Positions 10,975-22,609 of a stretch of DNA of 64,000 bases are shown in pieces. Position numbers and translations under genes: made by a program. Numbering within the stretch: the stretch's first letter is position 1; each line of letters begins with the position of its first letter. The stretch is from Brachycybe producta (Eukaryota > Arthropoda > Diplopoda > Playtdesmida > Andrognathidae). The notes under the pieces are model-generated. The model was not told where the DNA came from. It did no database searches and was given only the letters and a program-made list of their open reading frames with translations. The DNA lies in the NCBI GenBank assembly GCA_036925085.1, contig JAUPFP010000003.1, positions 10,252,008 to 10,316,007 of the forward strand. Reading direction: 5' to 3'.

Positions 10975-11312
10975 TGTTACAACACTTTTATTCATTCCTT
11001 GTAAGAAGTACAGATACAAGGGTGAATAGTAAAATACTAACGGTGAATCCTCAGGCCCATGATTTGGAATTTATCTCAAAAACAGGCAAAGGAAAGAACT
11101 ACTTAACAAAGAGGAACATGGTCCTTTTATACCTTGGACCTGTGTACACCTGCGAGGTGTAACCAGGTCCAAGTGACCATGGTCCTTTATGTATCAATCC
11201 GCCGCTTGGGCATGAGTCAGAAAGGTGAGTCAGAGAGGAGGGAGGGACGGTTGAGAGTTGTTTACCCCCCAGGCTATGGTTTTGGCGGGATCACGATTTA
11301 CAGGGTGTTACA
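10975..11312 (-). mobile_element. Probable solo LTR, Gypsy type, minus strand
   Basis: The 338-bp piece runs TGTTACAACAC to GTGTTACA on the + strand. On the minus strand it begins TGTAACACCCTG, a common Gypsy LTR start, then shows GGTATAAAAGG (TATA box, near 11125) and GAATAAAAGTG (polyadenylation signal, near 10987) in the right order. Two TGAGTCA-like sites lie upstream of the TATA box. No clear target duplication was found and no internal region adjoins. Confidence 0.5.
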
Positions 11313-11439
11313 TTATCAATTCTGGCGAGTGTAGCGAGCAGTAAGAAAACTGCCTTTGTAATATGACGTATAACAGTATTTAAAATATAAATTAAGTAAT
11401 AAATTTGGATTTTCGCTCATTCTGATTATTATAAAAATA

Positions 11440-11819
11440 CTAGTGGGGTAACCCATCATAAATGATGGCAGCAAAATTCACAGGCAATTGTGCGTATGCA
11501 TGTTGTTTTTTCTTTTTTTTACTCCATTTCAATTAAAGTCACCCCTTCTACTTCTCTCTCTCTCTTTCCCTCTTCTACACTTTCCAACCTTTTCCCCTCA
11601 CCCTCTCCCACTTTTCTCTCAGCCCTTCTACACTTTCCAACCTTATCCCCTCACCCCTCCCACTTTTCTTTTTCTCTCCTCCTTCTACACTTTCCAAAGG
11701 AAGAGTTCAACATATAGTTGACATTGAGAAAAAAAATGGTTCATTTATTCAAATTTATATAAATTCCGACAGCGTTAGTCCACACACAGACATACACAGA
11801 CCTGGGATATTATATATAT
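11440..11819 (+). repeat. CTAGTGGGGTAACCC repeat family, tandem copy 1
   Basis: The unit begins CTAGTGGGGTAACCC with a stem-loop (CATCAT AA ATGATG). It then holds CACAGGCAATTGTG, a pyrimidine-rich tract of CACTTTCC/CACCC, and CAACATATAGTTGAC. It ends with a CA-rich tract and GACCTGGGATATTATATA. No coding capacity is convincing; open frames here are low-complexity. Other copies: 11822, 41295 (reverse), 49408, 51700 (end only). Confidence 0.7.
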
Positions 11820-11821
11820 AA

Positions 11822-12185
11822 CTAGTGTGGTAACCCGTCATAAATGACGGGAGCAAAATTCACAGGCAATTGTGCACATGCACGTCATTTTTTCTTTTTT
11901 TTACTCCTTTCATTTCAATTTCAGTCACCCCTTCCACTTTTCTCTATCTCTAACCTTCTACACTTTCCAACCTTTTCCCCTCACCCCCTTTCACTTTTCT
12001 ATTTCTCTCCCCTTCTACACTTTCCAAAGGAAGAGTTCAACATATAGTTGGCCTTGAGAAAAAAACGGTTCATTTATTCAAATTTATCTAAATTCAAACG
12101 TGCTTCAAGGGTTTTTTGTACAGTTGTTACTCTACACACACACACACACATACATACACAGACCTGGGATATTATATACATAATA
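11822..12185 (+). repeat. CTAGTGGGGTAACCC repeat family, tandem copy 2
   Basis: It follows copy 1 directly at a shared ACTAG, with the same block order and a longer CA run near 12130. Here the end hairpin reads CCGTCAT AA ATGACGG, a compensated version of copy 1. Confidence 0.7.
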
Positions 12186-12399
12186 TAATTTTAATACAAA
12201 ATTTCAATCACCCCCCAAAAAGGCAAATGGCAAGTTGCTCACTAGACTACCCCCTGTGGGCACCCCTGGTTAGCATTAGGACAAATTCCTTTTTATGTCC
12301 TAATGATAGAAATAAAAGCTATGACACTAATGTTTATTTTTATATTTCGTATTGACTTAATGTATTGTCAATCCAGTAAAGGCATTTACATATCAATTG

Positions 12400-12660
12400 T
12401 GAACCACAGGCTGATTGGCCAGCCTGGTACCATGTGACCTAGGCTGGTCACAGGTATAAAGGGTGGCCACACAGCCTGGGGGTTAGTCGGGCTGTTATTG
12501 ATGTGCTTGGCCGGAGGCCATGAAGTTTTATTGGCCAGGGATGCCACTTTGTGTAACATTACTATTGTAAAAGTAAGAGCAACATATCTTCAATAAATTG
12601 AGTTTACACATGTATCTGAGTTTATGTGTTACTAATAACTCACTAAATGAAAAGTACCGA
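12400..12660 (+). promoter_or_regulatory. LTR-like promoter region before the + strand Gypsy element
   Basis: In order there are a CCAAT-type GATTGGCCAG, a TATAAAGG near 12453, GC-rich transcribed sequence and AATAAATTGAG near 12593. This is the layout of an LTR. Exact ends are not certain and no second copy was found. It precedes the Gag fossil by several hundred bases. Confidence 0.4.
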
Positions 12661-13398
12661 AAGATTCAACTGAAAATAAGAGATCTGGATCTGCCGATCC
12701 CCACATCTTAGCTGTCAAAGTTTTAGTGGTGCAAGGGGCACTTGTCAGCTAAAACCCCAAAAGTCGTCTGCTAAATTATAGCAGACTACAAACCAGTGTA
12801 GCAGAAAAGGAAAAGAGAAAGCGAACCCTTGCACTTGGTGGATGTGCGGGGTAGTTTGTGAAAAACTACCCAATCGAAGAAAAGTGACCATATTCAGTGC
12901 TAAACTGGGAACCTGCAGTTTTCAACGAGGGAAACTAGAACAGCTGGTGAATCAAAAGGTAGCTCATTGGACAAGCCATCAGAAACCTCATTGTGGATCA
13001 AGACACCAGAGACCCCATTTGTGGATCAAGACATCAGAGTCTGCAAAGACACCTGAACTTTTTTTTGAACTTTGTATTTTATGGTACTACAATCAACATG
13101 GAGATTGAGCAACAACAAACAGCCAACAGACACCAGGATGATGACACTGGATCAGTGAGTGGATGCTTCAACACCCGACAGATGATGGACCAGAGTTGGT
13201 GAGTGTCAAATTCTTTATTTAATGGCAGACATGAGCATGAGGGAGTGGATTCAGAACAAGAAGCTACTGCTGTGGCCCTTCTTTTATTAATGTACTCCCC
13301 TGCCCAAAGGGCCTCTTTGTTAAGCAATATCAGCCAGTCCCTAGTTGGACAATCACCAAATATGCATGTTCAACATGTAGAGAAAGGGTTATAAAATT

Positions 13399-14447
13399 AT
13401 GCCACCCCAAACACAAACTTTTGTAAACCAAGATATGCATGTCCATAGTGTAAACAGGAGTGTGCGTGTTGATGACAATGTTTTGGGTTTTGGAAATGTG
13501 CCTCTCATGGCCCCTGCAGCCCACACAACCCTAACTGCTCCTACTCAACGTGAAGGATGGGTCCCAGCCCCTCTTTGCAATCAACACTGGCGACAAACTG
13601 GAGCCGGGCATCCGTTACAGGGCTTTAAACGGTATGATGGCACCAATGATCTTTGGGAATTTCTTGAAAATTTCGAGGCCAAAGGAATCGATGGAGTGAT
13701 GCAGATAAGGGCAGTCTTTTTGTCAGTTGCCTATATGGTTATGCACTTCGGTACCTCAGCAAGGTCATGATGTCTCACCCTATATTGGTATGGCCACAAT
13801 TGAAGACCTTAATGATTCAGAAATTTGCAAGTAGATTCTGGTTGACACTATGTGGATCAGCTCGACACTATGTGGATCAGCTCGACAAGATCAAACAGCG
13901 GGATTACAAGAACTTCCAATGTTTTGCACTACAATGCCTGGACCTATGCGATCGTGTGGACCCAGGAAGTGGAGACAGCACACGGATCTCATGACTGATG
14001 AAGGGTATGAGGTCAGAAGTGGCTGATAAATTGTGTAGACTTCCTCCAATGTCTGTGGAAAGGTTTCTCGAGCATGGAAAGTGGATGGAGGCTGATTTGG
14101 TGGCTCGAGGCAAGATAGCAATTAAGCCTCGAGGCAATCAAAACCAAAAGAATCACCAGAACCAAAATCAACAGTCAGGACTGCTGGTCACTGATCCACA
14201 TGACGAAAGCAGGCAACATCAACAGAAGAAAAATGAAAAGAACTACTCAAACCAATATGGAGGTAGACAGCAAGATGGGCAGTCAAATCAAAAGAAAGAA
14301 GAGAGCCAATCGACTTCAGGCCCTAATACCACTCCGAACTCTGCTAATGCAAAAAGGCATAACAGTGATCGGAAGTTTCAAGGACCAGACAATCGCACTT
14401 GCTACAACTGTAACAAGCCTGGCCACATGGTAAGAAACTGCCCTTAA
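13399..14447 (+). pseudogene. Gag of the + strand Gypsy fossil
   Basis: The N-terminal part carries the FKRYDGTNDLWEFLENFEAK segment typical of retrotransposon Gag. A matrix/capsid-like helical region follows, then a Gln/Asn/Lys-rich linker. The C-terminal zinc knuckle CYNCNKPGHMVRNC (near 14398-14440) would bind RNA in the particle. Broken. Confidence 0.8.
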
Positions 14448-15155
14448 CCAAGATCATCTGGACCTCCAAGACATCGATCGACACCTGGAATCAGCAGAAA
14501 GAGGCTGAGAGAGCTGCAGCTCTTGCAGCAACAGCAGCCATAACAGCAACCCCTTCAGTGCATTACCTCCCAAACCCAGAAGCTGCTCAAGTTAACATGC
14601 ATGGGATGACCGTACTAATTCCTGCAAATTTAACTGCCACCATGGCATGTGCTCTGAACCTGTTAAACTAGAACAGGTGAAGGATGTGCCGAATGTCGTA
14701 TCGCCTGTCACCTTACCTACAACCTCGGAGAAGATGGAAGGGAAGAGAGAAAAAGTGTATGTTAGAGCAGCGACGAGGGTTAAAAATAACCAATGGAACC
14801 CTGCTCAGAATCCCGGTGCAAGTCAAGGCAGAACAATGGATCATGGAGAAGATTGCCAGGATTTATTGTCAGTCACTAGTGAAGGATGCAGTGCCACCTT
14901 GCTTGAACCACTGAGAGTTGCAAATGATGGAACCATGAAGAAGCAAGCTACGAATGTGGCCCTTGCTTGTGGAAGCCCTGTGTCTTCCGAGCCATCATTG
15001 ATCTCAGAGTTAAAGGATGTTAAAGAAGGTATTGAATGCACTAGATCTTTTGCCATCAAGTTGTCAGGATGCGGGACAGCAGAAGATGCAGGAACAGGTA
15101 GAAATCTCTAAATAAACATCAGAAAGAGTCAGCCCGGGAAATAGTCAAGAACCCC
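14448..15155 (+). other. Gag-protease linker of the + strand Gypsy fossil
   Basis: An open but low-complexity frame covers 14647-15111. No domain was recognised, though its position between Gag and protease makes it part of the element. Confidence 0.4.
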
Positions 15156-15710
15156 GTGTATGGTCCTCTACGGATTTTTGTTTCAATTAATGGAATTGCG
15201 CTACAGATGATGGTCGACACTGGAGCCGATCTCAGCATCATCAGCGAGAACATTGCAAAAATGTTGGGTTTGAAGATCATCACGGATGGAGTGCCAGAGC
15301 TACTTAATGCTGTTGGTGGATCAAAAATATGCATTGTTGGATATGCTGAAGTCAAGATCCGATTGTATAAAAAGTTGGTAACTACACGGATCATCATAAT
15401 AAATGGACATCTCGAGGCACTTTTGGGAAATGACCTCGGGAATGCTTTCCGTTTATTTGTTGATGTAGAAGACAAGAGGATCTATTTCAAGGAAGATCTT
15501 TTGGAAGGAGGAATGTCTGGAGTCATTGACATGACAGGACCTAGGCAACGATTTGTCCCACTACCAAATGCACCTACAGATGGACCTCCGATCTATGTGG
15601 CTGATGTAAGGAATGGACAACCAACACCTAAAAAGTCTAATGGGGGTAAACACCCCCATCCCTCATCCCCAACTCCTGCAACAAATGAGAAGAACATTCT
15701 TTTTTTCTGA
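15156..15710 (+). pseudogene. Aspartic protease of the + strand Gypsy fossil
   Basis: MVDTGADLSIIS carries the catalytic Asp-Thr-Gly triad near 15210-15245. The flap (VGGSKICIVG) and the closing EALLGNDLG segment follow in the usual retropepsin order. This enzyme would cut the polyprotein. Confidence 0.85.
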
Positions 15711-16149
15711 CTAGTTGAACGCATCCGGCTAGATCCTTTGGAAGGAAGATTGGTTAGAGTAGAATGTGAGAATGATGGAGAGATGATGCTAATTGATGTA
15801 AATTCCAAAGTATGGGAAAAGAACGGCATCATGACTGCTCCTGGCATATAGGAAATGCCTGAGACTGACAAGATCACTGTGCTTGTATGCAATACAACAC
15901 CACAAACTTTGACACTTGGGGCTAAACATACAGTTGGGACAGCTGAAGTCCTTTATACTGCACTCTACATCGATAATGAAACAGAAAATCCAGGTGTCCA
16001 TGAACCTATAAAGGTTCCCGAAGAGAACCATGTAAAAGTGACCAGGAATGTCACAGGAGAAGGAGGCAATAGATCAGAAAGGTTTGAAGATAGTCTCAAC
16101 ATAGGCCCAAACCTGACTGAAAATCAAGGAATGGCCCTATGAAGCTTAC

Positions 16150-17400
16150 TGACTGAGTACAAGAAATCATTTGCATTCGATTTAAGTGAGCTAGGGGAAA
16201 CAAACCTTACGGAGCATGAGATCAACACGGGAGACAGTAGACCTGTTCGACACCCTCTCCAAAGAACAGCCCCTGAAGCACGAGAAATAATGAAGCAGGA
16301 AATCAAGAAGATGCTTGATGCTGGAGTCATTCAACCCTCAAAGAGTCTGTATGCTTGTCCTGTAGTGATTGTGCGGAAGAAAGATGGATGACATCGCTTT
16401 TGCGTAGACTACCGGAAGGTAAATGCACATACAAAAATGGATACATACCTTTTGCCCCGAATCGATGATGCTCTCGACTCACTAGCAAATAGTCGTTATT
16501 TTGCTACACTAGATTGACCAGCGGATATTGGCAGATACGAGTAAAAGAAGGAGACCAAGAGAAAACAGCTTTTATCAGCCCATGTGGTCTGTATGAATTC
16601 AAAAAGATGCTATTTGGATTGTGTAATGCTCTTGCAACCATGCAGAGAACCCTTGACATCCTCTTAGCAGATCAAAAATGGGAAACATGCCTGGTGTACT
16701 TGGATGACATCATTATTTTTGGAAGTACATTCAAGATCTTTATGGAATGTCTACAAACTACTGAACTTGCTCCAAAAGGCCAATTTGTCGGCTCCAACCG
16801 AAGAAATGCTTCTTTGGGTGCAACAAAATTTCTTATCTTGGACACGTAATAAGTGAAGATGGAGTGGCACCTGAGGAAGATAAGGTCATTGCTGTTCGAA
16901 ACTTTCCTCAGCCAACAAATGTCACTGCTGTTCGAAGTTTTCTGGGATTGGCAGGATACTATCGCCGGTTCATCAAAGATTTTTCTCATGCAGCCAAGCC
17001 ACTCTATGACTTAACAAGAACAGATGTCCAATTTTGCTGGTCTGACAAGGCAGAACTAGCCTTCAATCGATTGAAAGCCTTGCTTATAGAGGCACCTGTA
17101 ATGGCAATGTACCACCCAACTGCTGAAATCTCCCTAAACACAGATGCTAGCGGACATGGTCTAGGAGTCATGCTGTATCAGCAAAAGAAAGATGTCAAAC
17201 GAGTGCTGGCTTTTGCCAGTAGAGTTTTGCAAGATGCAGAAACTAGATACTCAACAACCAAGCTAGAATGTATCGCTGTCATTTTTGGAGTATTGAAGTT
17301 CCGACCTTATCTATTTAATAGAGACTTCACGATCGTAACAAATCATCAAGCCTTGTGCTACCTTAGAAAAGCAGAATGTCTGCAAGGACGCCTTGGCTGA
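16150..17400 (+). pseudogene. Reverse transcriptase-RNase H of the + strand Gypsy fossil
   Basis: Seen in order are the RT fingers and CVDYRK-like block (near 16400), FATLD-like block, FGLCNALATMQRTLD, YLDDIIIFG (catalytic YxDD near 16700), FLGLAGYYRRFIKDF, and an RNase H segment with NTDASGHGLGV and TNHQALCYLRKA. The order and motifs are typical Ty3/Gypsy. Broken. Confidence 0.9.
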
Positions 17401-18334
17401 TGGCAACTTTCTTCTTCTTGGTTGAGGGTCACCAGTGTTCTCACTAGAATCTGAGCTGTTCCCAGTCCCATACCCAGTGTTCCTTATTGGCCACTCACCA
17501 GAAGTTAGACACAACCATGCAACCCCAACTAGCCAGTGTAAACTGTTAGGATAATTTTTTTTTACAAAAGTTTGAAACTTAGCTTAATCAGGCTGAAAAT
17601 CCAGAATCAGTTCTTTGCAAATCTCGGTGGAACCTCCAAGTGTGGCCGGGTGGCCAATAAGATGTGACAGTGTTCTTTAGTTTCTTTAATTGTCATCAGC
17701 ACAGTACAATTCATCACCAAAGGTTCACAAAACAATTGTCCAAAACTCTTCAAACAAATTTCAATCACAATAGTCAAAAATAACTGTTTCAAACTCCTTT
17801 AAAGCAAATTTCCATTCATACTACCCTAGTTGGGTTAAAACGCCACTTCTTCCATTAAGTTCTATCTTTCAACTCACTCAAAACTATTCTTTTTTACTAT
17901 ATATTCGATCGTTTTCTTTGTCTTTACTAACAAATACTTCAAAACTACCAATAAAGTTTAATTTGACAAAACCAGTTTTCTCATAAGACCAATGGTAATT
18001 ATCTCAAATTCAAATGAACCAACAAATTTATACTGAATTCAAATGGGCCAATTGATTTAAATCTGAGTATCACTGTCTAACTGAAAATATGGGCCTAATA
18101 TCTGTTACATTTTTTATACATGAGTAAGCAATAACGTATGATAACAATGCCAAAAAAATTGACCTTAGGCTTTAAGGTCATCAAACACCTCACATACAAT
18201 AAACAAAACAAAAAAATAATAATGAATTGTATTATGAGTTGTGGCAACCTTAGGGTCACCAACGTTTAAAACTGCATTAGTTTCTCAAATGCTACAAAAC
18301 AAATTTATGATACTGAAAAATTTAAGATTGACCG
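17401..18334. other. No recognised feature
   Basis: AT-rich sequence without a supported gene or terminal repeat. Confidence 0.4.
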
Positions 18335-18339
18335 CCCCG

Positions 18340-18515
18340 GTCACACTAAGTCAATATATTGAGATACTAAGTCAATATATTGAGATACAAAGTCAATAAA
18401 TTGAGATATTAAGTCAATATAGTTAGTATCTCAATATATTGACTTAACTTAGGTTTGGTAACTATTAGAGTATTGATAGTATCTCAATATATTGATATAG
18501 TACAATATATTGAGA
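18340..18515. repeat. Palindromic minisatellite of about 21-24 bp
   Basis: Four direct units of AGTCAATATATTGAGATAC are followed by inverted units (GTATCTCAATATATTGACTT and further copies). The direct and inverted halves can pair, and each unit contains the self-complementary AATATATT. Confidence 0.75.
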
Positions 18516-18745
18516 CCTGCACGCAAAAAACGCCAAATTAATTAATTCTATTAATTTTAATTTAATTTTTTGTTAATTTTTGGCGACTTCTTAGGGACCC
18601 TAAGTGAACGTCTCTTCGGCAGTTCCCATGGGTGATCAATAGATGGCACTGCTAACGCAAATCTGCAATCACTCCTATATAAATCGAAAAGATGGCATTG
18701 CGCATGCGCTCTGCAAATACTAACGGGCTAATGCTGGTGGTAAAA

Positions 18746-18782
18746 CCTTAGACTGTTACTCTACTGTAAAGTAATAGTCTAA
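18746..18782. repeat. Short hairpin at the edge of the giant palindrome
   Basis: CCTTAGACTGTTACT pairs with AGTAATAGTCTAAGG across a short loop, directly before the left arm of the 2.3-kb palindrome. Confidence 0.5.
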
Positions 18783-21068
18783 GGTAAAACGGCTTGCCAT
18801 ATAATGATTGACAAAGAGATAGAAAAGAATAGAGAGGCAACACTTTGGAAAACAACGCCACCAATCTGAGGCCACAGAAACTATCGGCCGCCATGACAGT
18901 TGCAGGCAAAAGAGTATGTATCATTCATGGTCTGTGTATGACCATGAGCAGTAATTGGCAAGAATTATTTTATTTCACATATCAGATAATATCATACAGA
19001 AATAACACCACATAATACATATTCCATTTTAATTTTATTAATAAAATGAAAAGTTTAAATGAAACAATTACAATAAATGAATAATTCAAACTGAAGTAAA
19101 TAATTAGAATATGGTATGTCTAATATTATGATTAATACAATGTGTTTCATATACTGTATATATAGACGCACCCCAAAAATTGGTTATATCTCTTGTAATA
19201 ATTGATAGATTCCCCTGAAATTTTCAACATAAAGAGATCATCTTATATTACAAAGTTTCTGCTAGTGAGAAATTTTTTTTCTTAAAAAGGTAAAAATTAA
19301 AAAAATTAAAAACTGGAAAATGATCGTTTCATAATTATAGACACACTAATGAACTTTTCACTTTTATTAATTATTGTGACACAATAACATTCAGAACACA
19401 ACAGTAACATTAAAATTTATAAGGTATATTACTGTCCTGATGTTTTAGAACTTAAAACTTTCTTTTCTACATAGTTTAAACTAGATTTATAAACACATTT
19501 ACAGAAATTTTGCCCGAAGCAGCTAAAAAGGCACTTTTCAGCTTTGATATTGTAGTATGATCATTGCAATTTGCTTAATCATCAAGTATGATGATGTCCA
19601 AAAAGTTTTCTACAGAGTTTAAGTCCGGGGGACACGCCGGCCATTTGAGAATGGTGATATTTTGGTTCCGTAACCATTCCTTTATTAGGTTATTGGAGGA
19701 AACTGGGACATTTTCTTGCTGAAATACTAAGCTAATGCTATGGAATCGATGTTTTATGGCAGTAGATACCCTCGTAACAATGTCTGATAATCACTGATAT
19801 TTGTTTTGATTGAAATAGCTGAATAGCTGAGCCTGCTTTTCAAAAACTAAGCTGCTTGTTCCAAAGGCACTAAATGTTCCCCACATTATTAGGCTCTCTC
19901 ACTGCTGAAATATTGTTTAGAAAAATATTGTTTTTTTGTCACATGCGTCTAATATGAAGAAAAGAATAAAAACCATCAAGGATTGGAGCCTGACAATATG
20001 CGAAGTGTTTAGCACCTTTGGAATGAAGAGCTTCACCTTTATTTCAACTAAAACAAATATCAGTGATTATCAGACAATGTTATGAGGGTGTCTACTGCCA
20101 TAAAACATTGATTCCATAGCATTAGCTTAGTATTCCAGCAAGACAATGCCCCAATTTCCTCAAATAACCTAACGAATGAATGGTTACAAAACCAAAATAT
20201 CACCACTCTCGAATGACCGGCATGTCCCCCCGGACTTAAATCCTGTAGAAAACGTTTGGGACATCATCGTACGTGATGATTAGGCAGATTGCCATGATTA
20301 TACTACAATATCAAAGCTCTGCAAAGTGCCATTTTAGCTGCTTCGGGCAAAATTTCAGTAAATGTGTTTATAAATCCAATTTAAACTATGTAGAAAAGAA
20401 TGTTTTAAGTTCTAAAACATCAGGACAGTCACATACCTTATAAATTTTAATGTTACTGTTGTGTTCTGAATGTTATTGTGTCAAAATAATTAATAAAAGT
20501 GAAAAGTTCATTAGTGCGTCTAAAATTATGAAATGGTCATTTTCCAGTTTTTAGTTTTTTTAATTTTTACGTTTTTAAGAAAAAAAATTTCTTGCTAGCA
20601 GAAAGTTTGTAATATAAGATGATCTCTTTATGTTGAAAATTTCAGGCGAATCTATCAATTATAACACGAGATATAACCAATTTTTGGGGTGCATCTGTAA
20701 ATATGAAACATACCATATTCTAATTATTTACTTCAGTTTGAATTATTCATTTATTGTAATTGTTTCATTTAAACTTTTCATTTTATTAATAAAATTAAAA
20801 TGGAACATGCATTATGTGGTGTTATTTATGTATGATATTATCTGATATGTGAAATAAAATAATTCTTGCCAATTACTACTGCTCATGATCATATACAGAC
20901 CATGAATGATACATACAGCATACTCTTTTGCCTGCAAATGTCATGGCGGCCACTCTTTCAATTTGCTTCAAAGATGGCAGCTAGGTTGCCTCTCTTTTCT
21001 TTTCTATCTCCATGGTCACGACTTATTTGGTCGTAATTGTCAGTTTACTATGGCAAGCCGTTTTACTT
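18783..21068. mobile_element. Giant palindrome carrying Tc1-like sequence in both arms
   Basis: The left arm (18783-19816) and right arm (20041-21068) are inverted copies of each other over about 1.03 kb, separated by a 224-bp spacer. The outer ends read GTAAAACGGCTTGCCATA. Inside each arm is the same Tc1-type end (ACCCCAAAAATTGGTTATAT) and the C-terminal part of a DD34E transposase. On the right arm it reads FQQDNAP and GLNPVENVWDII (near 20140-20255), with stops. The outer part (GGCCGCCATGACA, TTGGCAAGAATTATTTTA) is a foldback element related to 37430-38215. No intact transposase is present. Confidence 0.8.
20041..20345 (+). pseudogene. Tc1-type transposase C-terminal fragment
   Basis: The translation contains QQDNAPISSNNLTNEWLQNQ and PPGLNPVENVW, the second and third catalytic regions of Tc1 (Asp of QDNAP, Glu of PVENVW). 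In-frame stops interrupt it. The same sequence occurs inverted at about 19510-19816. Confidence 0.7.
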
Positions 21069-21297
21069 TTTATTCCCGAATTTCGGAGAATGATGAGACT
21101 TGTGTGTCGATATCCAAAATTCAAGTTTCGATATCCAGAAAGCAACTTTCGATATCACAAATTGTGCTGCTATCTGGCCGCCGATTTTGGAAACTCTACG
21201 AGAGTAATTTCCATCTTCATAGGATATCTATAGTAAAAATAGACACTTCTCTTAAAAAGTGGTGCTCGAAAAGCCACCACCAGATGTCAGGACGTGT
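21069..21297. repeat. CGATATCC-rich flank of the palindrome
   Basis: TCGATATCC followed by AAAATTCAAG or AGAAAGCAAC repeats several times. The first 60 bases are repeated in reverse at 37105-37175, so this is part of a dispersed element. Confidence 0.5.
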
Positions 21298-21530
21298 GTC
21301 GATATCCAGAATTCAGGTTTCGATATCCAAAATTCAGTTTGTTCATCAGTCTCCAAAATTCAAAAATAAAAACTAAAAAGGCGCACATATCCATTCAATT
21401 TCGATATCCAGAATTCAGGTTTCGATATCCAAAATTCAGTTTGTTCATCAGTCTCCAAAATTCAAAAATAAAAACTAAAAAGGCGCACATATCCATTCAA
21501 TTTCGATATCCAGAATTCAACTTTCGATAT
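21298..21530. repeat. Tandem repeat, two units of about 102 bp
   Basis: The unit contains CGATATCCAGAATTCAGG, CGATATCCAAAATTCAGT, CATCAGTCTCC and GGCGCACATATCC. Two nearly identical copies and the start of a third are seen. An open frame through it merely reflects the unit length being divisible by three. Confidence 0.75.
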
Positions 21531-21773
21531 TGTAGCGACCCCCTCTTTTTCCACTGACAACACTGGCATGACGTCACGTATATTGACGTCATGGCCACTG
21601 TTTTTCTTTTTCTTTTCCCTGCAGGTGTTGCCATAGCAACCAGGAGGGTCTGCTAATCTCTAAACTAACAAGGCAGGAGCTTAAGGGCCACCTGCACTTC
21701 TCTTCTATAACCCCTTTCCAAATAAAGATTCTTTTCTAATCGAAACTTTCTACACTCTTTAATGACTTACACA
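21531..21773 (+). mobile_element. Possible solo LTR with paired CRE sites
   Basis: The 243-bp piece begins TGTAGCGACCCCC and ends TTACACA. TGACGTCA occurs twice within 25 bp (near 21570-21592) and AATAAAG lies at 21721. No target duplication or partner was found, so the call rests on end bases and signal order. A perfect inverted pair, CTAGCATTGGG and CCCAATGCTAG, follows directly. Confidence 0.35.
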
Positions 21774-21908
21774 GGCTAGCATTGGGACATTAAGACCCAT
21801 TAATGGCCCAATGCTAGGTGTAGTAATAAACATTATTTGAATGTATTTCTTGTGGTCACCATAGACTATTATCGTGACCCGATTCAGATGTCTTGAATAA
21901 AAATGTTT

Positions 21909-22130
21909 TTAGCTTCGGAGATGATTGGCCAGGGATATATCACGTGACTGGGTTAGCCCGTGTATATATTCTTGGCCTCTCACCCTTGAAAGGCTGTCCG
22001 TTTTGATATTTGGTGCAGCCGGAGGCTCTGTCCGGTCTGCACAATAGGTAACTCTGATAGAAGTATAAAAGAAACAAGCAGACGACGAACTGAACATAGT
22101 AACGGCGCTTGGACTAAGAGAGCCACAATT
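21909..22130 (+). promoter_or_regulatory. Promoter-like region before the RNase H LINE
   Basis: It holds GATTGGCCAG (CCAAT type), CACGTGAC (E-box), TATATATT near 21963 and AGTATAAAAG near 22062. The stretch AAGCAGACGACGAAC through GGCGCTTGGACTAA is repeated in diverged form near 23990-24062, downstream of the LINE, which suggests two copies of one 5' leader. Confidence 0.35.
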
Positions 22131-22163
22131 TGTATCGCCTTGTCGCGGTGTGGGGGCTTGTCG
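22131..22163 (+). ncRNA. CCTTGTCGCGGTG hairpin motif, copy 1
   Basis: TGTATCGCCTTGTCGCGGTG then TGGGGGCTTG. CGCC pairs with GGTG (one wobble) around a TTGTCGC loop. Other copies: 56269, 58509, 63230 and 63597. Function unknown; it may be part of a LINE leader. Confidence 0.4.
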
Positions 22164-22609
22164 GATCCATTAGGATCCAACTAAATGATACAACTTTAAA
22201 ACCTGTGCCATAGTTCTTATTTTCCATAATGTGGCAACAATTCATTTCTTCTCTACACCCTCCTCCAATTGGATCCACGCTATTTACCCAGGTGGAGACA
22301 ATGGTCAGAATACATGACCGTCCCAAAACAGCCTAAGCCCCCTAGCTATCCAGCTAAGGAGGTAGTGTAAGTGAAGGGTGTCACTGAAACTACCAGGCTG
22401 TCGACCAACTGGAACGATCAAACCATGAAAAAGGCAACGTTAAACCTTCCACGTGGGGCACACACTCCCCAGAAAATAACCAGTCTGGATGGAGACACGT
22501 GGGCATGGTAGATCTCGAAGGTGTGGATACCCTACCGGCATTGAGCAACTGACAAGGGGGATGGTACCCCCCCTAAGTCAGGGACCGATGTTTTGTGTAA
22601 CGATGCTAT

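Larger units (their letters stand above)
12700..17400 (+). mobile_element. Ty3/Gypsy fossil element, + strand
   Basis: Parts in order are a probable leader, Gag with a CCHC knuckle, an aspartic protease, reverse transcriptase and RNase H. It is a different family from the 24-37 kb element, though the protein motifs are related. Integrase and a downstream LTR are not seen. Broken, with several breaks, and old. Confidence 0.85.

Noticed and set aside
11488-12057. Open frames rich in Phe, Pro, Leu and Ser
   Set aside because: They are translations of a pyrimidine-rich tract within a repeat and appear in several frames at once.
21294-21557. An 87-codon frame with repeated RYPEFRFRYPKF peptides
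   Set aside because: The peptide repeat follows from a 102-bp tandem DNA repeat; nothing else suggests coding.
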